From NCBI RefSeq assembly GCF_035918235.1, contig NZ_CP109485.1, forward strand, positions 496,001 through 560,000: a stretch of 64,000 nt of DNA, read 5' to 3'. A program made the translations under genes and the position numbers. Below are positions 45,281 through 53,733 of the stretch, in pieces (position 1 is the stretch's first letter; each line of letters opens with the position of its first letter). The notes below the pieces were generated by a model. It was not told where the DNA came from and made no database searches. It saw nothing but the letters and a program-made list of their open reading frames with translations. Source of the stretch: Streptomyces sp. NBC_01445 (GTDB taxonomy: Bacteria; Actinomycetota; Actinomycetes; Streptomycetales; Streptomycetaceae).

Positions 45281-46132
45281 CTACTTCCTGTTGCCGAGTC
45301 GGTCGGCGGCCCAGACCCCGACGACGTTGAAGGACACCACGACGAGGGCGATGGCGAAGCCCGGGACGAGCGCGGGCAGGAGCGCGCCCTGGACGACGGC
45401 GGCCTGCCCTTCCTGGACCATCAGTCCCCAGTCGGAGCTGGGCGGCTGGGCGCCGAAGCCCAGGTAGGAGAGCGTGGCCAGGGACATCAGTGCCTCACCG
45501 AAGAGGACCACGAGATAGCCGACGACGGACCGGCCGAGGTTGGGGACGAGGAAGCGGGCGCAGATCCGTGCGCCGCCCATGCCCAGGACCCGGTAGGCGT
45601 CGATGTACGGCTTGCGGCGTTCGGCGAGCGCCACTGAGCGGGTGTACTTGGCGACGGTCGGGGTGTACGCGAGGCCGAGCGCCAGCACGGACGTCGTCAT
45701 GCCGGAGCCGAAGACGGCGATGATGAGGACGGTGAACAGGAGCCCGGGGAAGGCGTACATGACGTCGGTGAGGCGGGAGACGAGGGTGTCCACCCAGCCG
45801 CCGCGCCAGGCGGCGAGCGTGCCGAGGGTGACGCCGAGGAGGGCCGCGATGGCCAGCAGCAGGATCGGGGCGATGAGGCTGGTGCGGGCTCCGTACAGCA
45901 CTCGGGAGAGCAGGTCCTGCCCGGAGGAGTCGGTGCCGAGAAGGTGGTCGCCACTTGTGCCGACGAGGGAGGCCGAGAGGTCGATGGCGTCGGGGGCATA
46001 CGGGGCGAGCAGGGGTGCGAGGACTGCGGCGAGTACGACGAGGGTCATCACGCCGCCCGCGACGACGACGCCGAAGGGGCGCCGGTTCTTCGTGAGGTGC
46101 AGGCCGCCGGGGGCGAGGGTCTGGGTGCTCAT
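45281..46132 (-). CDS. Peptide ABC transporter permease (DppC type)
   Basis: A 283-residue membrane permease. It has the DppC lead LLGTDSSGQDLLSRVLYGARTSL, and the EAA-like loop in ERRKPYIDAYRVLGMGGARICARFLVPN is typical. ATG 46132 overlaps the DppB stop (ATGA). Confidence 0.93.
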   Translation of the reverse strand: MSTQTLAPGGLHLTKNRRPFGVVVAGGVMTLVVLAAVLAPLLAPYAPDAIDLSASLVGTSGDHLLGTDSSGQDLLSRVLYGARTSLIAPILLLAIAALLGVTLGTLAAWRGGWVDTLVSRLTDVMYAFPGLLFTVLIIAVFGSGMTTSVLALGLAYTPTVAKYTRSVALAERRKPYIDAYRVLGMGGARICARFLVPNLGRSVVGYLVVLFGEALMSLATLSYLGFGAQPPSSDWGLMVQEGQAAVVQGALLPALVPGFAIALVVVSFNVVGVWAADRLGNRK

Positions 46133-47076
46133 GCGGCGGCCTCCTTCACCCGCGGGTCGAGCAGCGGGTGGACCAGGTCGACGAGGGTGGTGACCACGAT
46201 GTAGCCGGTGACCATGAGGAGGAGTACGGCCTGTGCGACCGGGAAGTCGTGGGTGTTGATCGCGCCGACGAGCAGTGATCCGACGCCGCTGATCCCGAAC
46301 GCCGTCTCGACGACGACGGTGCCGGCGAGCATGCCCGCCATGACGAGGCCGCACATGGTGACGATCGGGCCGAGTGCGTTGCGCAGGATGTGCCGGCGGA
46401 CGATCTCGCCCTCGGGGATGCCTGAGGCGCGGGCGGCCTCCACATGGTCGGCGGTGCCCGCGTCGACCATGGACTGCCGGGTCACGCGGCTGATCAGGGC
46501 GAGCGCGCCCAGCGCGAGCGAGAGGGCGGGCAGGGTCAGATGGTGCAGGCCGCCGGCGAGGCCCTCTCCGCTGCCGGACACCGGGAACCAGCCCAGTTGG
46601 ACGCCGAACAGGGCGACCAGCGCGATGGCCGAGACGAACGAGGGCACCGACGCGGCGAGTGTCGTGCCGCCGACGACCGCCGAGTCGATCCATGTGCCGC
46701 GGCGTACGGCGGCGAGGATTCCCGCGCCGACGCCGAGGACGACGAAGAGCACGGTCGCGTAGGCGACGAGGGCGAGTGTCGTCGGGAAGCGGGCGGCGAC
46801 CAGGTCGGCGACCTGGTCGCCGTACTTGAAGGAGCGGCCGAGGTCGAAGTGGAGACAGTCACCGAGCCAGCGCCCGTACTGCACGACGAGCGGCTCGTCG
46901 AGGTGGTACTGCGCGCGCACCAGATCGAGCTTTTCGGGGGTGAGTTTGTCGCGGCCGCCGGCCAGGAAGACGGCGGGGTCGCCGGGTGCCGCGTACACGG
47001 CGGCGAAGATGACGAAGGAGGCGGCGACGAGGGTGGCGAGCAGTCCGGCGAGGCGCCGGGAGATCCGGGCAAGCAT
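46129..47076 (-). CDS. Peptide ABC transporter permease (DppB type)
   Basis: A 315-residue permease with six predicted helices. The N-terminal GDPAVFLAGGRDKLTPEKLDLVRAQYHLDEPLVVQYGRWLGDCLHFDLGRSFKYGDQV segment is the DppB signature, and the EAA loop is DHVEAARASGIPEGEIVRRHILRNALGPI. It starts six bases after the binding-protein stop. Confidence 0.93.
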   Translation of the reverse strand: MLARISRRLAGLLATLVAASFVIFAAVYAAPGDPAVFLAGGRDKLTPEKLDLVRAQYHLDEPLVVQYGRWLGDCLHFDLGRSFKYGDQVADLVAARFPTTLALVAYATVLFVVLGVGAGILAAVRRGTWIDSAVVGGTTLAASVPSFVSAIALVALFGVQLGWFPVSGSGEGLAGGLHHLTLPALSLALGALALISRVTRQSMVDAGTADHVEAARASGIPEGEIVRRHILRNALGPIVTMCGLVMAGMLAGTVVVETAFGISGVGSLLVGAINTHDFPVAQAVLLLMVTGYIVVTTLVDLVHPLLDPRVKEAAA

Positions 47077-47082
47077 CGGTGG

Positions 47083-48741
47083 TCAGCCCTTCTTCGCGCC
47101 GAGTTCGGCGGCCCACGGGTAGTAGAGGTACGCCATGGAGGCGGGCGGTCCGGTGAGCTTCGTGTTGAGGACGAGGACGGAGGGGACCTGGGCGACGGAG
47201 ATCCACACGGCGGAGTCGGTGAACTTCTTCTGGACGTCGACCGCGAGCTTGGCCCGTTCGGCGTCGTCGAGAGTGGCGAGTGCCTTCTTCACCTCGGTGT
47301 CGTACGCGGCGTTCTTGAAGCCGACCCAGTTGTTCGAGGAGTCCGACAGGGCGTTGTCGTAGAAGCCCATCGGGTCGGCCTTGGAGATGTACCAGTCACC
47401 GACCAGGACGTCGATGTCGGCGCGGGCCTGCGGGTCACTGTAGAACTGCTCGAACTGCGAGGTCGCGACCGTCTTGATCTGCCCCTTGAGGCCGATCCGC
47501 TGGAGGGCCGCGCGCACTGCGTTGGCGATGACGGTGCGGCCCTGGCTGGCGTCCGTACCGATCACGATCGGGGTGGCGGCATCGGTCCCGGACTCCTTCA
47601 CCAGCTGCTTGGCGGTGGCGAGATCGTCGGCCGAGGGGCTGGCGGGGGCGTAGTCGACGGCCTTCTGGGCGGCTTCGAACACGGGCTTCTCGTAGCCCCA
47701 GGCGCCGGAGCCGACCGGGGTGCCCCAGGGCTGGACCATGCCGCCGTAGCCGGACGCGGCGATGCCCTTGCGGTCGAGCGCGAGGGACAGCGCCCGGCGG
47801 ACCTTGGCGTCCTTCAGTCCGCCGCGCTCGGTGGGGATGAGGACGAGCGACGCGGTGGAGGGGCCGTAGTGCTGCTCGATGCCCTTCTTGCCCTGGAGGG
47901 CAGCGGCGGTGTTGGGCGATTCGGCGTACGCGCCGTCGGCCGCGCCGGTCGTCAGGGCGTTGACCAGGGCGCTGTCGGCGGCCCAGCGGAAGGTGACCTG
48001 CTTCGTCAGCGGCTTCTTGCCCCAGTAGGAGTCGTAGCGGCGGATGGTGATGGAGTCGCCGGACTTCCAACTGCTCAGCTCGTACGGCCCGGTGCAGGCG
48101 TCGGGCTGTCCGGGTGTGCCGAAGTCCTTGCCGGCCTTCTCGACCTGCTCCTTGTTCCACACGATGCCCGCGTCGCCCGCGAGTGCCTTGAAGAACATGG
48201 CGTCCGGTGCCTTGAAGGTGATCGTGATCTGCCGGGCGCCGGTCTTCTTCATAGCCGCGATATTGCCGAACTCGTCGCCCTGTTCCATGTCGGGGTCGGC
48301 GTGCCGCTTCAGACTCCACAGCACGTCGTCGGCAGTCATCGAGGTGCCGTCGTGGAAGGTCACACCGGAGCGCAGGGTGAGGACGAGGGTCTTGTCGTCC
48401 GGCGTCCGGGCCTTCTCGGCGAGGAGGGGCTTCGTCGACATGTCCGGCTGAAGTTGGTAGAGGCGTTCGCAGACGTTGGTGAGGACGACGCGGCCCGCGC
48501 TGGCGCCCTGGGTGTCCAGGTCGAGCGAGTCCGGCTCGTCCTCCAGGAGCCAGTCGGCGTTGGCCAGTTCACCCTTGGCGGCGTCGGTCGTGGGGGTGAG
48601 GGTGAGCTTGGCGGCGTCGGCGGTCGCGGAGCCCCCCGCGGTGTTCCGGGTGGCTCCGCTACAGCCCGCGGCCGCGGCGATCGTCGCGACGACGAGGCCT
48701 GCGGCCACGGCCGCCCTTCTTCTGGAACTGGTGTGGGTCAT
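47083..48741 (-). CDS. Peptide ABC transporter substrate-binding lipoprotein (family 5)
   Basis: A 552-residue extracellular binding protein. The signal has a SSRRRAAVAAG lead and lipobox AAAAGC (Cys27). Family 5 marks include LTLRSGVTFHDGTSMTADDVLWSLKRHADPDME and DAKVRRALSLALDRKGIAASGYGG. Ligands of this family are peptides, but also opines, nickel or glycans. It starts 13 bases after the C45 gene, with AGGAAGA upstream. Confidence 0.93.
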   Translation of the reverse strand: MTHTSSRRRAAVAAGLVVATIAAAAGCSGATRNTAGGSATADAAKLTLTPTTDAAKGELANADWLLEDEPDSLDLDTQGASAGRVVLTNVCERLYQLQPDMSTKPLLAEKARTPDDKTLVLTLRSGVTFHDGTSMTADDVLWSLKRHADPDMEQGDEFGNIAAMKKTGARQITITFKAPDAMFFKALAGDAGIVWNKEQVEKAGKDFGTPGQPDACTGPYELSSWKSGDSITIRRYDSYWGKKPLTKQVTFRWAADSALVNALTTGAADGAYAESPNTAAALQGKKGIEQHYGPSTASLVLIPTERGGLKDAKVRRALSLALDRKGIAASGYGGMVQPWGTPVGSGAWGYEKPVFEAAQKAVDYAPASPSADDLATAKQLVKESGTDAATPIVIGTDASQGRTVIANAVRAALQRIGLKGQIKTVATSQFEQFYSDPQARADIDVLVGDWYISKADPMGFYDNALSDSSNNWVGFKNAAYDTEVKKALATLDDAERAKLAVDVQKKFTDSAVWISVAQVPSVLVLNTKLTGPPASMAYLYYPWAAELGAKKG

Positions 48742-48754
48742 CGGCGTCTTCCTG

Positions 48755-49939
48755 TCAGTTCTGGCCGTACGGGCCGTCGTGGAGGTTCCAGGGGAGGTGC
48801 TGGTACTCGCGGTCGCAGGGCGTTCCGGCGGTCACGTGGTAGTCGCCGGTGGTCAGGTCGGCCAGGGAGGAGACGAGCGTCGTCCAGTGCTTGACGGCCG
48901 GCTGCCGGGGGTCCGGATGGGTGCACAGGGACTCGGGGAGACCGAGGTGATCCGACATGGCGTGGCGGATGATCTTGCGGGATTCGTCGGGCCCCGTGGA
49001 GCCGCGCAACGCCCTGAGCCCCTGCTCGGCGCGCGGCACGCGGACCAAGGAGTCGGACGACATGGGCCGGTAGCCGGCTGCGGCCAACTGGGCGGGGACG
49101 CCAGCCTGGTAGTGGTTGCCGTGCACCAGCAGGCCGTCGGTCGGATACATCCAGCCGTGTCCCGCGGGTGTGGTCTCCAGGTCGATGGCGAAGCCCTCGC
49201 GGCAGGTCAGCAGGGCGTTGCTGGCGATGTGGGCGCGGGTGCGGCAGAGCACGTCGAGGGCGTCGGTGATGTTGCTCTGGTCCAGGACGCTGCGGCGCAC
49301 GACGGTCTGGGGCAGGCCGATCGCGTCGTCGAAGCGGCCGCCGAGCCCGTTGGCATTGAAGGCGATCCCGGCGGAGTTGGCGCCCTGGCGGCCGATCTGG
49401 CCGGCCTCGACCTGCATGATCAGGGTCGGCTTTGGTGGCTGGACGATCCGGATCATGACGACGGTGTCCGCGACCCCGGCGCGCCAGTCCCAGTTCTGCC
49501 CGGCGTAGACGTGCCCGTCGCCGCTGGCCTCTCCGTAGGCGGCGAAGGAGGTGCAGCCCTCGGCGGGCTCCTCCTCGGGTGTCCTGCCGTCGGCCTCCAT
49601 CTGCGCGAAGGACTTGTCGTAGATGACCTCGCCCCGCGCGTTCAGGGCGAGGACGTCGAGCAGGTCGACTCCCGCGCCGTCCGCGATGCCCCGCATCTCG
49701 TCGACGAGGTGGGGTGCGTAGTCGCGTACGGGGTCCAGCCAGCGGGCGGCGCGGGCGGTGACGCGGTCCCAGGTCAGTCCGGCTGACTGGCCGAAGGCCT
49801 CCTCGTAGTAGCCGAGGGCGGCGTGCAGTTGGGGCCGCACGGCCTCGCCGTACTGCCGGCCCCGGTCGAGCGGGCTGCCGGAGATCTCGATGACCGGAAG
49901 GACCCGGGTGGGGGCGGTTTCCGTGGGACGGGGTGTCAT
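48755..49939 (-). CDS. C45 family Ntn-hydrolase (acyl-CoA:6-APA acyltransferase-like)
   Basis: A 394-residue protein of the C45/AAT family. These enzymes self-cleave before a cysteine that becomes the N-terminal nucleophile, and then cut or form amide bonds. Cys129 in AEGCTSFAAYGEASGDGHVYAGQNWDW is the expected nucleophile and processing site. No signal peptide is visible, so it would act in the cytoplasm on material brought in by the transporter encoded downstream. The start has GAGGAGA upstream. It is the first gene of the six-gene operon and divergent from the RpiR regulator. The substrate (N-acyl amino acids, small amides or peptides) is inference. Confidence 0.88.
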   Translation of the reverse strand: MTPRPTETAPTRVLPVIEISGSPLDRGRQYGEAVRPQLHAALGYYEEAFGQSAGLTWDRVTARAARWLDPVRDYAPHLVDEMRGIADGAGVDLLDVLALNARGEVIYDKSFAQMEADGRTPEEEPAEGCTSFAAYGEASGDGHVYAGQNWDWRAGVADTVVMIRIVQPPKPTLIMQVEAGQIGRQGANSAGIAFNANGLGGRFDDAIGLPQTVVRRSVLDQSNITDALDVLCRTRAHIASNALLTCREGFAIDLETTPAGHGWMYPTDGLLVHGNHYQAGVPAQLAAAGYRPMSSDSLVRVPRAEQGLRALRGSTGPDESRKIIRHAMSDHLGLPESLCTHPDPRQPAVKHWTTLVSSLADLTTGDYHVTAGTPCDREYQHLPWNLHDGPYGQN

Positions 49940-49993
49940 TGTTCTCCTCGCGACGGAGCGCTCCCGAACGACGGCGGAGGATCGCAGGATCCT

Positions 49994-50090
49994 GTAACGT
50001 CAATTTCAGAAAGAGCTCCACTTGGAACGTTCTGCCCAGGACAGTAACGTCGACCACACGGAAGTCAATGGTTGTAATGGAAATTTCAGA
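49994..50090. promoter_or_regulatory. Divergent C45-operon/RpiR control region with two pairs of repeats
   Basis: Two short motifs each occur twice. GTAACGTC is at 49994-50001 and 50044-50051 (50 apart). AATTTCAGA is at 50002-50010 and 50082-50090 (80 apart); the second overlaps the palindrome GAAATTTC at 50080-50087 and lies in the first codons of the regulator gene. They are candidate binding sites for the RpiR regulator. Functional role is inferred from position only. Confidence 0.4.
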
Positions 50091-50967
50091 GGACGGGACC
50101 GGCGCGACGCGGCTCCGGGCAGCGATTCGCGACCAATGGGACGAACTGTCCACATCGGAACGGGCCGTGGCCCAGCACCTGGCCAGCGCGCCCGTCGAGC
50201 AGCTGCTCTTCGCCAGCGCGCAGGAGCTGGGCACGGCGAGCTCCACCAGTAACGCCACCGTCGTCCGGGCACTCCAGCGCCTCGGCTACGCGGGCCTGCC
50301 CGCCCTCAAGCGCGAACTGGCCAGCGACTTCACCTCTGCCGTCGCCCCCGAGGTCCGCCTCAAGCAGCGCATCGCGCACGTGGGCCGGGACCTCGCGTCC
50401 ATCTGGACCGATGTCTTCGACGAGGCCCGCGAGCGCATCGACCACACCCGGCGCCTCACCGAACCGGACGCCCTCAAGCGCGCCGTGACCGCACTCGCCG
50501 AAGCCCACGAAGTGTTCTGCTACGGAATCGCCGCCTCGGAACCGGGCGCCCGCCACCTGGCCCTCGCACTCGGCCGCATCGGCCACCGGGCCCGATTCGT
50601 CTCCGAGACCGGCTTCGCCCTCGCCGACCAGCTCCTCGCCCTCGGGCAGGGCGACGCGGTGGTCATCTTCCAGCCCGGCCGCCAACTCGTCGAACTCACC
50701 GTGACGATGGAGCGGGCCCGCGCGGTCGGCGCCAAGGTCGTCCTGGTGACGGACGAACTGGGCGAGGCTTACGAGGACCAGGTCGAGGCGGTCCTGACCG
50801 CGCCGCACACCCCGACCGGCATCACGGCGGAGTCGCTGACCGGCCTCCTCGTCGCCGACGCACTCCTGCTCGCGCTCGCCACGCTCGACGAGTCCCGCGC
50901 GGTGGACTCCTCCCACCAGCTCACGGCACTACGGGAACAACTGCTGCGACCGAAACGGCGGGGCTGA
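50068..50967 (+). CDS. MurR/RpiR family transcriptional regulator
   Basis: A 299-residue regulator. The N-terminal HTH_6 domain is WDELSTSERAVAQHLASAPVEQLLFASAQELGTASSTSNATVVRALQRLGYAGLPALKREL. A SIS-like domain follows (FCYGIAASEPGARHLALALGRIGHRARFV). The SIS sugar-phosphate motif (SGxT) is not kept: it reads IFQPGRQLVELTV, so a non-sugar ligand is likely. ATG 50077 is an alternative start; 50068 has GGAAG close upstream. It is divergent from the C45/peptide operon, which it probably controls. Confidence 0.9.
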   Translation: MVVMEISEDGTGATRLRAAIRDQWDELSTSERAVAQHLASAPVEQLLFASAQELGTASSTSNATVVRALQRLGYAGLPALKRELASDFTSAVAPEVRLKQRIAHVGRDLASIWTDVFDEARERIDHTRRLTEPDALKRAVTALAEAHEVFCYGIAASEPGARHLALALGRIGHRARFVSETGFALADQLLALGQGDAVVIFQPGRQLVELTVTMERARAVGAKVVLVTDELGEAYEDQVEAVLTAPHTPTGITAESLTGLLVADALLLALATLDESRAVDSSHQLTALREQLLRPKRRG

Positions 50968-51175
50968 CCGACGGGGAACGGCCCGGGACCTCCCGGTTAT
51001 TCGAGGCCTTCGTTGGTTCGGGCACCGACGAGCAGGTCGGACGCGGCGCTCCCCCGTCGCCTCCGGCCCGCTGACGAACATGTCCTTCCGATCTGGCGGC
51101 CGTCAATGCCCCCGTCGCGTACGCCGCAACGCAGGGCGGGCCGTTCGACCGCAGCGCCCTCATCCCGGTCGCAGA

Positions 51176-51514
51176 TCAGGCGCGGTAACGGATTTCGAGC
51201 ATGGTGCAGCCGGCCGGAGTGCGGTAGGGGCCGTGGCGCATGCCGGGCCGGCGACTCGCGTAGTGGCCTGGCCCGAACGTCTGTCCGAGTGTGAGGTCGA
51301 CCAGCTCGCCTTCCAGCAGGTACACCTCCTCGACGTAGTCGTGGGTGATCACTCCGGCGGCACTGGTGTCCAGACCAGGCAGCCAGCGCACGAGCCGGGT
51401 CAGCACAGCGGGGTCATCCGGATCCCGCGACAGCACCTTCTCCTCAGTGCCCGGCTGCGCGGCTTCCCGCCACGGCGCAGCGTCTCCCGCAAAGAACTCG
51501 AGTTCCTGTTTCAT
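51176..51514 (-). CDS. Cupin-domain protein
   Basis: A 112-residue single-domain cupin. The two motifs are visible: ITHDYVEEVYLLEGELVDLTLGQTFGPGHYASRRPG and the C-terminal HGPYRTPAGCTMLEIRYR. The metal-site histidine in ITHDYVEE and a Glu are present. Function is unknown; such small cupins bind metal and small acids or act as sensors. The start ATG has GGAAGAGGTGCC upstream. Confidence 0.83.
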   Translation of the reverse strand: MKQELEFFAGDAAPWREAAQPGTEEKVLSRDPDDPAVLTRLVRWLPGLDTSAAGVITHDYVEEVYLLEGELVDLTLGQTFGPGHYASRRPGMRHGPYRTPAGCTMLEIRYRA

Positions 51515-51605
51515 GGCACCTCTTCCTGATCCCCGACGGCCGCCCGCCGCGGGGATGCGGTTGTTCCGGTTGAAGTTTCGACGGCGTTTGTGGCACCGGG
51601 GCGGA

Positions 51606-51875
51606 TCAGGTCGCTTCCGTCAGCCCGGTCTCGCCGGCCAGGTCGGCGCCGACAGAGCGCGCGAGAAGATCCGGCAGTCCGCACAGCATGTGGGCATGCA
51701 GGCGCCACAACTCCTCTTGCTGCTCAGCGTCTTCCAGTTCCACCGCCACGGAGTCGCGCAGCGCCTCGAGCGGTGAGAGCCCGCGTGACGCGTCGGTCGC
51801 GGCACGCCGGACCCGGGCGCTCGACCCTGCACCGACCATGACGAGGACCTCGTAGCCGGAGAGATGGGGAACCAC
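51606..51875 (-). pseudogene. Probable C-terminal remnant of a TetR-like regulator
   Basis: An 89-codon frame reading VMVGAGSSARVRRAATDASRGLSPLEALRDSVAVELEDAEQQEELWRLHAHMLCGLPDLLARSVGADLAGETGL. Its helical pattern (SPLEALR ... RLHAHMLCGLPDLLARS) is like the ligand domain of TetR/AcrR regulators. No helix-turn-helix is found upstream in any frame. I therefore call it a remnant with low certainty; a short genuine hypothetical gene is possible. Confidence 0.35.
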
Positions 51876-52100
51876 GTCTCTCTCTGCGTATGGGGATGGA
51901 CAAGGACACTATTCATGATCATCGGCAGGATTGGGAACAGCCCCTGTCGGATGACTTCAAACCCGGGGCCGTATGGGGTGAGCGTGTGCGTGGTGCCGGG
52001 TGGCGGGGCCATGACCAGCAGGGCAGGCTTGGAGGAGGAAGCCCGCGTGGGCCACTTCGTCCGGCGCGGCGGGTCTCTGAAGCAGCCGGGCAGGAGAGGC

Positions 52101-52421
52101 ATGGACACGGCCGCCTTCGAAGATGCCGGCCGGACTCTGCTCGATGAGCATCCCGGTGACGAACGGGGCCGCATGCTGCACTCGCCCGGCCTGAAGACCT
52201 AAGGCGCGTTCTATGCCTTCGCCACCAGCAGCGACCTTGTGGTCAAGCTGCCCGCCGGGCGGGTCGCCGAGCTGATCGAGGCCGGCACTGGTCGGCCGTG
52301 CGAGCCCCGCCCGGGGAGGCCGATGCGGGAGTGGGTCCGCCTCACCCCGGCCGACGCCGAGCTGTGCCCGGCCTGTCTGGCGGAAGCACGGGAATTCGTG
52401 ACCGGCCTCGCCACCCCGTGA
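52101..52421 (+). pseudogene. TfoX-like (N-terminal domain) gene with in-frame TAA
   Basis: ATG 52101, with GGAGAGGC upstream, starts MDTAAFEDAGRTLLDEHPGDERGRMLHSPGLKT. TAA follows at 52200-52202, and the same frame continues GAFYAFATSSDLVVKLPAGRVAELIEAGTGRPCEPRPGRPMREWVRLTPADAELCPACLAEAREFVTGLATP to a normal stop. The two parts together form a complete TfoX_N/YjbR-type small protein of about 106 residues (SPGLK ... FYAF ... LVVKLP ... GRPMREWV). Only the ochre codon breaks it, so it is a single-nonsense pseudogene or a read-through case. Confidence 0.8.
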
Positions 52422-52476
52422 CCACCGCCGGACGACCCGGTGACCACCGCCGGACGACATGGAAGGAATTCCGACG

Positions 52477-52854
52477 ATGCCCCAGATGCCCAGCCCGGCC
52501 CTTCAGACCGCGCTCGCCTATCACCGGGCCTGGACCGGAGGCGACTTCGAGCAGGCCATGACTTACATCGCCGAGGACATCGTCTGCCAGGCACCGGCCG
52601 GGCGCTTGGAAGGCGCGGAAGCCTTCCGGGGCTTCATGGGCCCCTTCGTTCAGATCCTCACCGGCTCGGATCTGATCGCCTCCTTCGGTGATGAGACGAC
52701 CGCGCTGCTGATGTACGACACCAGCACCAAGCCGGTCCCCAGCGCACCGGCCGCCGAGTGCCTGACGGTCCGGGACGGCACGATCACCCACCTGCGGATC
52801 ATCTTCGACCGGACGCCGTTCGACGCCGCGAGGAAGGCTTCAACGGCACCCTGA
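52477..52854 (+). CDS. SnoaL-like/NTF2-fold protein
   Basis: A 125-residue alpha+beta barrel protein: ALAYHRAWTGGDFEQAMTYIAEDIVCQAPAGRLEGAEAFRGFMGPFVQ ... TVRDGTITHLRIIFDRTPFD. The fold hosts polyketide cyclases, isomerases and binding proteins; the function here is unknown. ATG 52477 is preferred over 52459 because GGAAGGA precedes it at proper spacing. It follows the broken TfoX-like gene by 55 bases. Confidence 0.83.
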   Translation: MPQMPSPALQTALAYHRAWTGGDFEQAMTYIAEDIVCQAPAGRLEGAEAFRGFMGPFVQILTGSDLIASFGDETTALLMYDTSTKPVPSAPAAECLTVRDGTITHLRIIFDRTPFDAARKASTAP

Positions 52855-53251
52855 CCGTGACCGGGGAGAGGCAACGGCCACCGACGAGCCATTGATCAGC
52901 TGATCGTGTCCGCAGCACGAGCGATGCGGTGTCGGGCCGTTGGACGAGGTCGCCGGGCGCCACATACCCCTGCCGAACTCGGCCGGACGCCCGCCCGGAC
53001 CGACACGCTCAGCAAGATCGGCGAAGCCCGCCTGCGCGAGTTCGCCAACTGATCCGGAACGAACAACGGCAGGCTGAACAGACCGATGCGGTGTGTGGTG
53101 CGGGCCCAGCGCGCCAGGCGCGCCCCGTGGCCCGCGGCGCCGGCCCAGCGGACCATCCGGGCGGGGCTCCGGTCCCGTTCATCATGACGCCCGGGGCGCG
53201 ACGCCTCGCGGCGCATGCTGATGCCTCCCCCTGCGGTCTTCCTATCGGACC
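52855..53251. other. Intergenic region with a possible gene tail
   Basis: About 400 bases between the SnoaL gene and the DUF6220-like gene, which face each other. On the plus strand near 53000-53052 one frame reads RTDTLSKIGEARLREFAN then TGA, which looks like a protein tail with no body upstream. Nothing else is supported. Confidence 0.35.
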
Positions 53252-53632
53252 TCAGCGCCGGGCCAGCGCCAGCACACTCAGACCGAACATCAAGACCCCC
53301 AGGGGGAGATGGACCGACGGGACGTGTGCGATGCCGAGCACGACCTGGACCGAGGCGAGTACGAGGAAACCTGACGCATGCCAGACGGGCCGGAGCGAGC
53401 CGCCGCCCGGCTTCCACGCCAGCACCGCCGCGAGCACGTACAGCATCGACGCCCCGTACATCACACGGGCTCCGATGCTGTGCAGCGTCTCTCCGTAGGA
53501 CGAGGTCAGCAGCAGTCCGGCGGAGACCGCCTGAAGGAAGATGGTCAGGGTCTGCAGCGCGATCGCGATCTGCAGGAACGAGGAGCTGCGCTGTGCTTTC
53601 GCGGTCGCTGTCGCCGTCACCTGAGTGGCCAT
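53252..53632 (-). CDS. Small membrane protein, DUF6220-like
   Basis: A 126-residue four-helix membrane protein: LQIAIALQTLTIFLQAVSAGLLL, RVMYGASMLYVLAAVLAW, ASGFLVLASVQVVLGIAHVPSVHLPLGVLMFGLSVLAL. The pattern with GARVMYG and HVPSVHLPLGV matches the DUF6220 group as I know it. It starts at ATG 53632 with AAGGGGACTGTGAC upstream and is divergent from sigJ, so it is a candidate member of that sigma factor's regulon. Confidence 0.78.
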   Translation of the reverse strand: MATQVTATATAKAQRSSSFLQIAIALQTLTIFLQAVSAGLLLTSSYGETLHSIGARVMYGASMLYVLAAVLAWKPGGGSLRPVWHASGFLVLASVQVVLGIAHVPSVHLPLGVLMFGLSVLALARR

Positions 53633-53657
53633 GTCACAGTCCCCTTGTCCGCCCGTG
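53632..53657 (+). promoter_or_regulatory. ECF41-type promoter, TGTCACA-N15-CGTG, for sigJ
   Basis: TGTCACA at 53632-53638 and CGTG at 53654-53657 with a 15-base gap. Published ECF41 promoters carry TGTCACA near -35 and CGTC near -10, so one base differs. It points to the sigJ gene 77 bases downstream. The -35 element overlaps the start codon of the divergent DUF6220-like gene, so the two genes are physically linked in control. Confidence 0.55.
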
Positions 53658-53733
53658 GGCAGTAGATCGATAAGGTCTCACCAGCCCGACGACACAGGGC
53701 TGCGAAAGGTAAGGCGAGGAGGCGGCCGGAAGC

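Noticed and set aside
46444..48894. Plus-strand frame of 816 codons opposite the peptide ABC genes
   Set aside because: The minus strand carries clear permease and binding-protein motifs. The plus frame is low-complexity Gly/Glu/Val/Arg.
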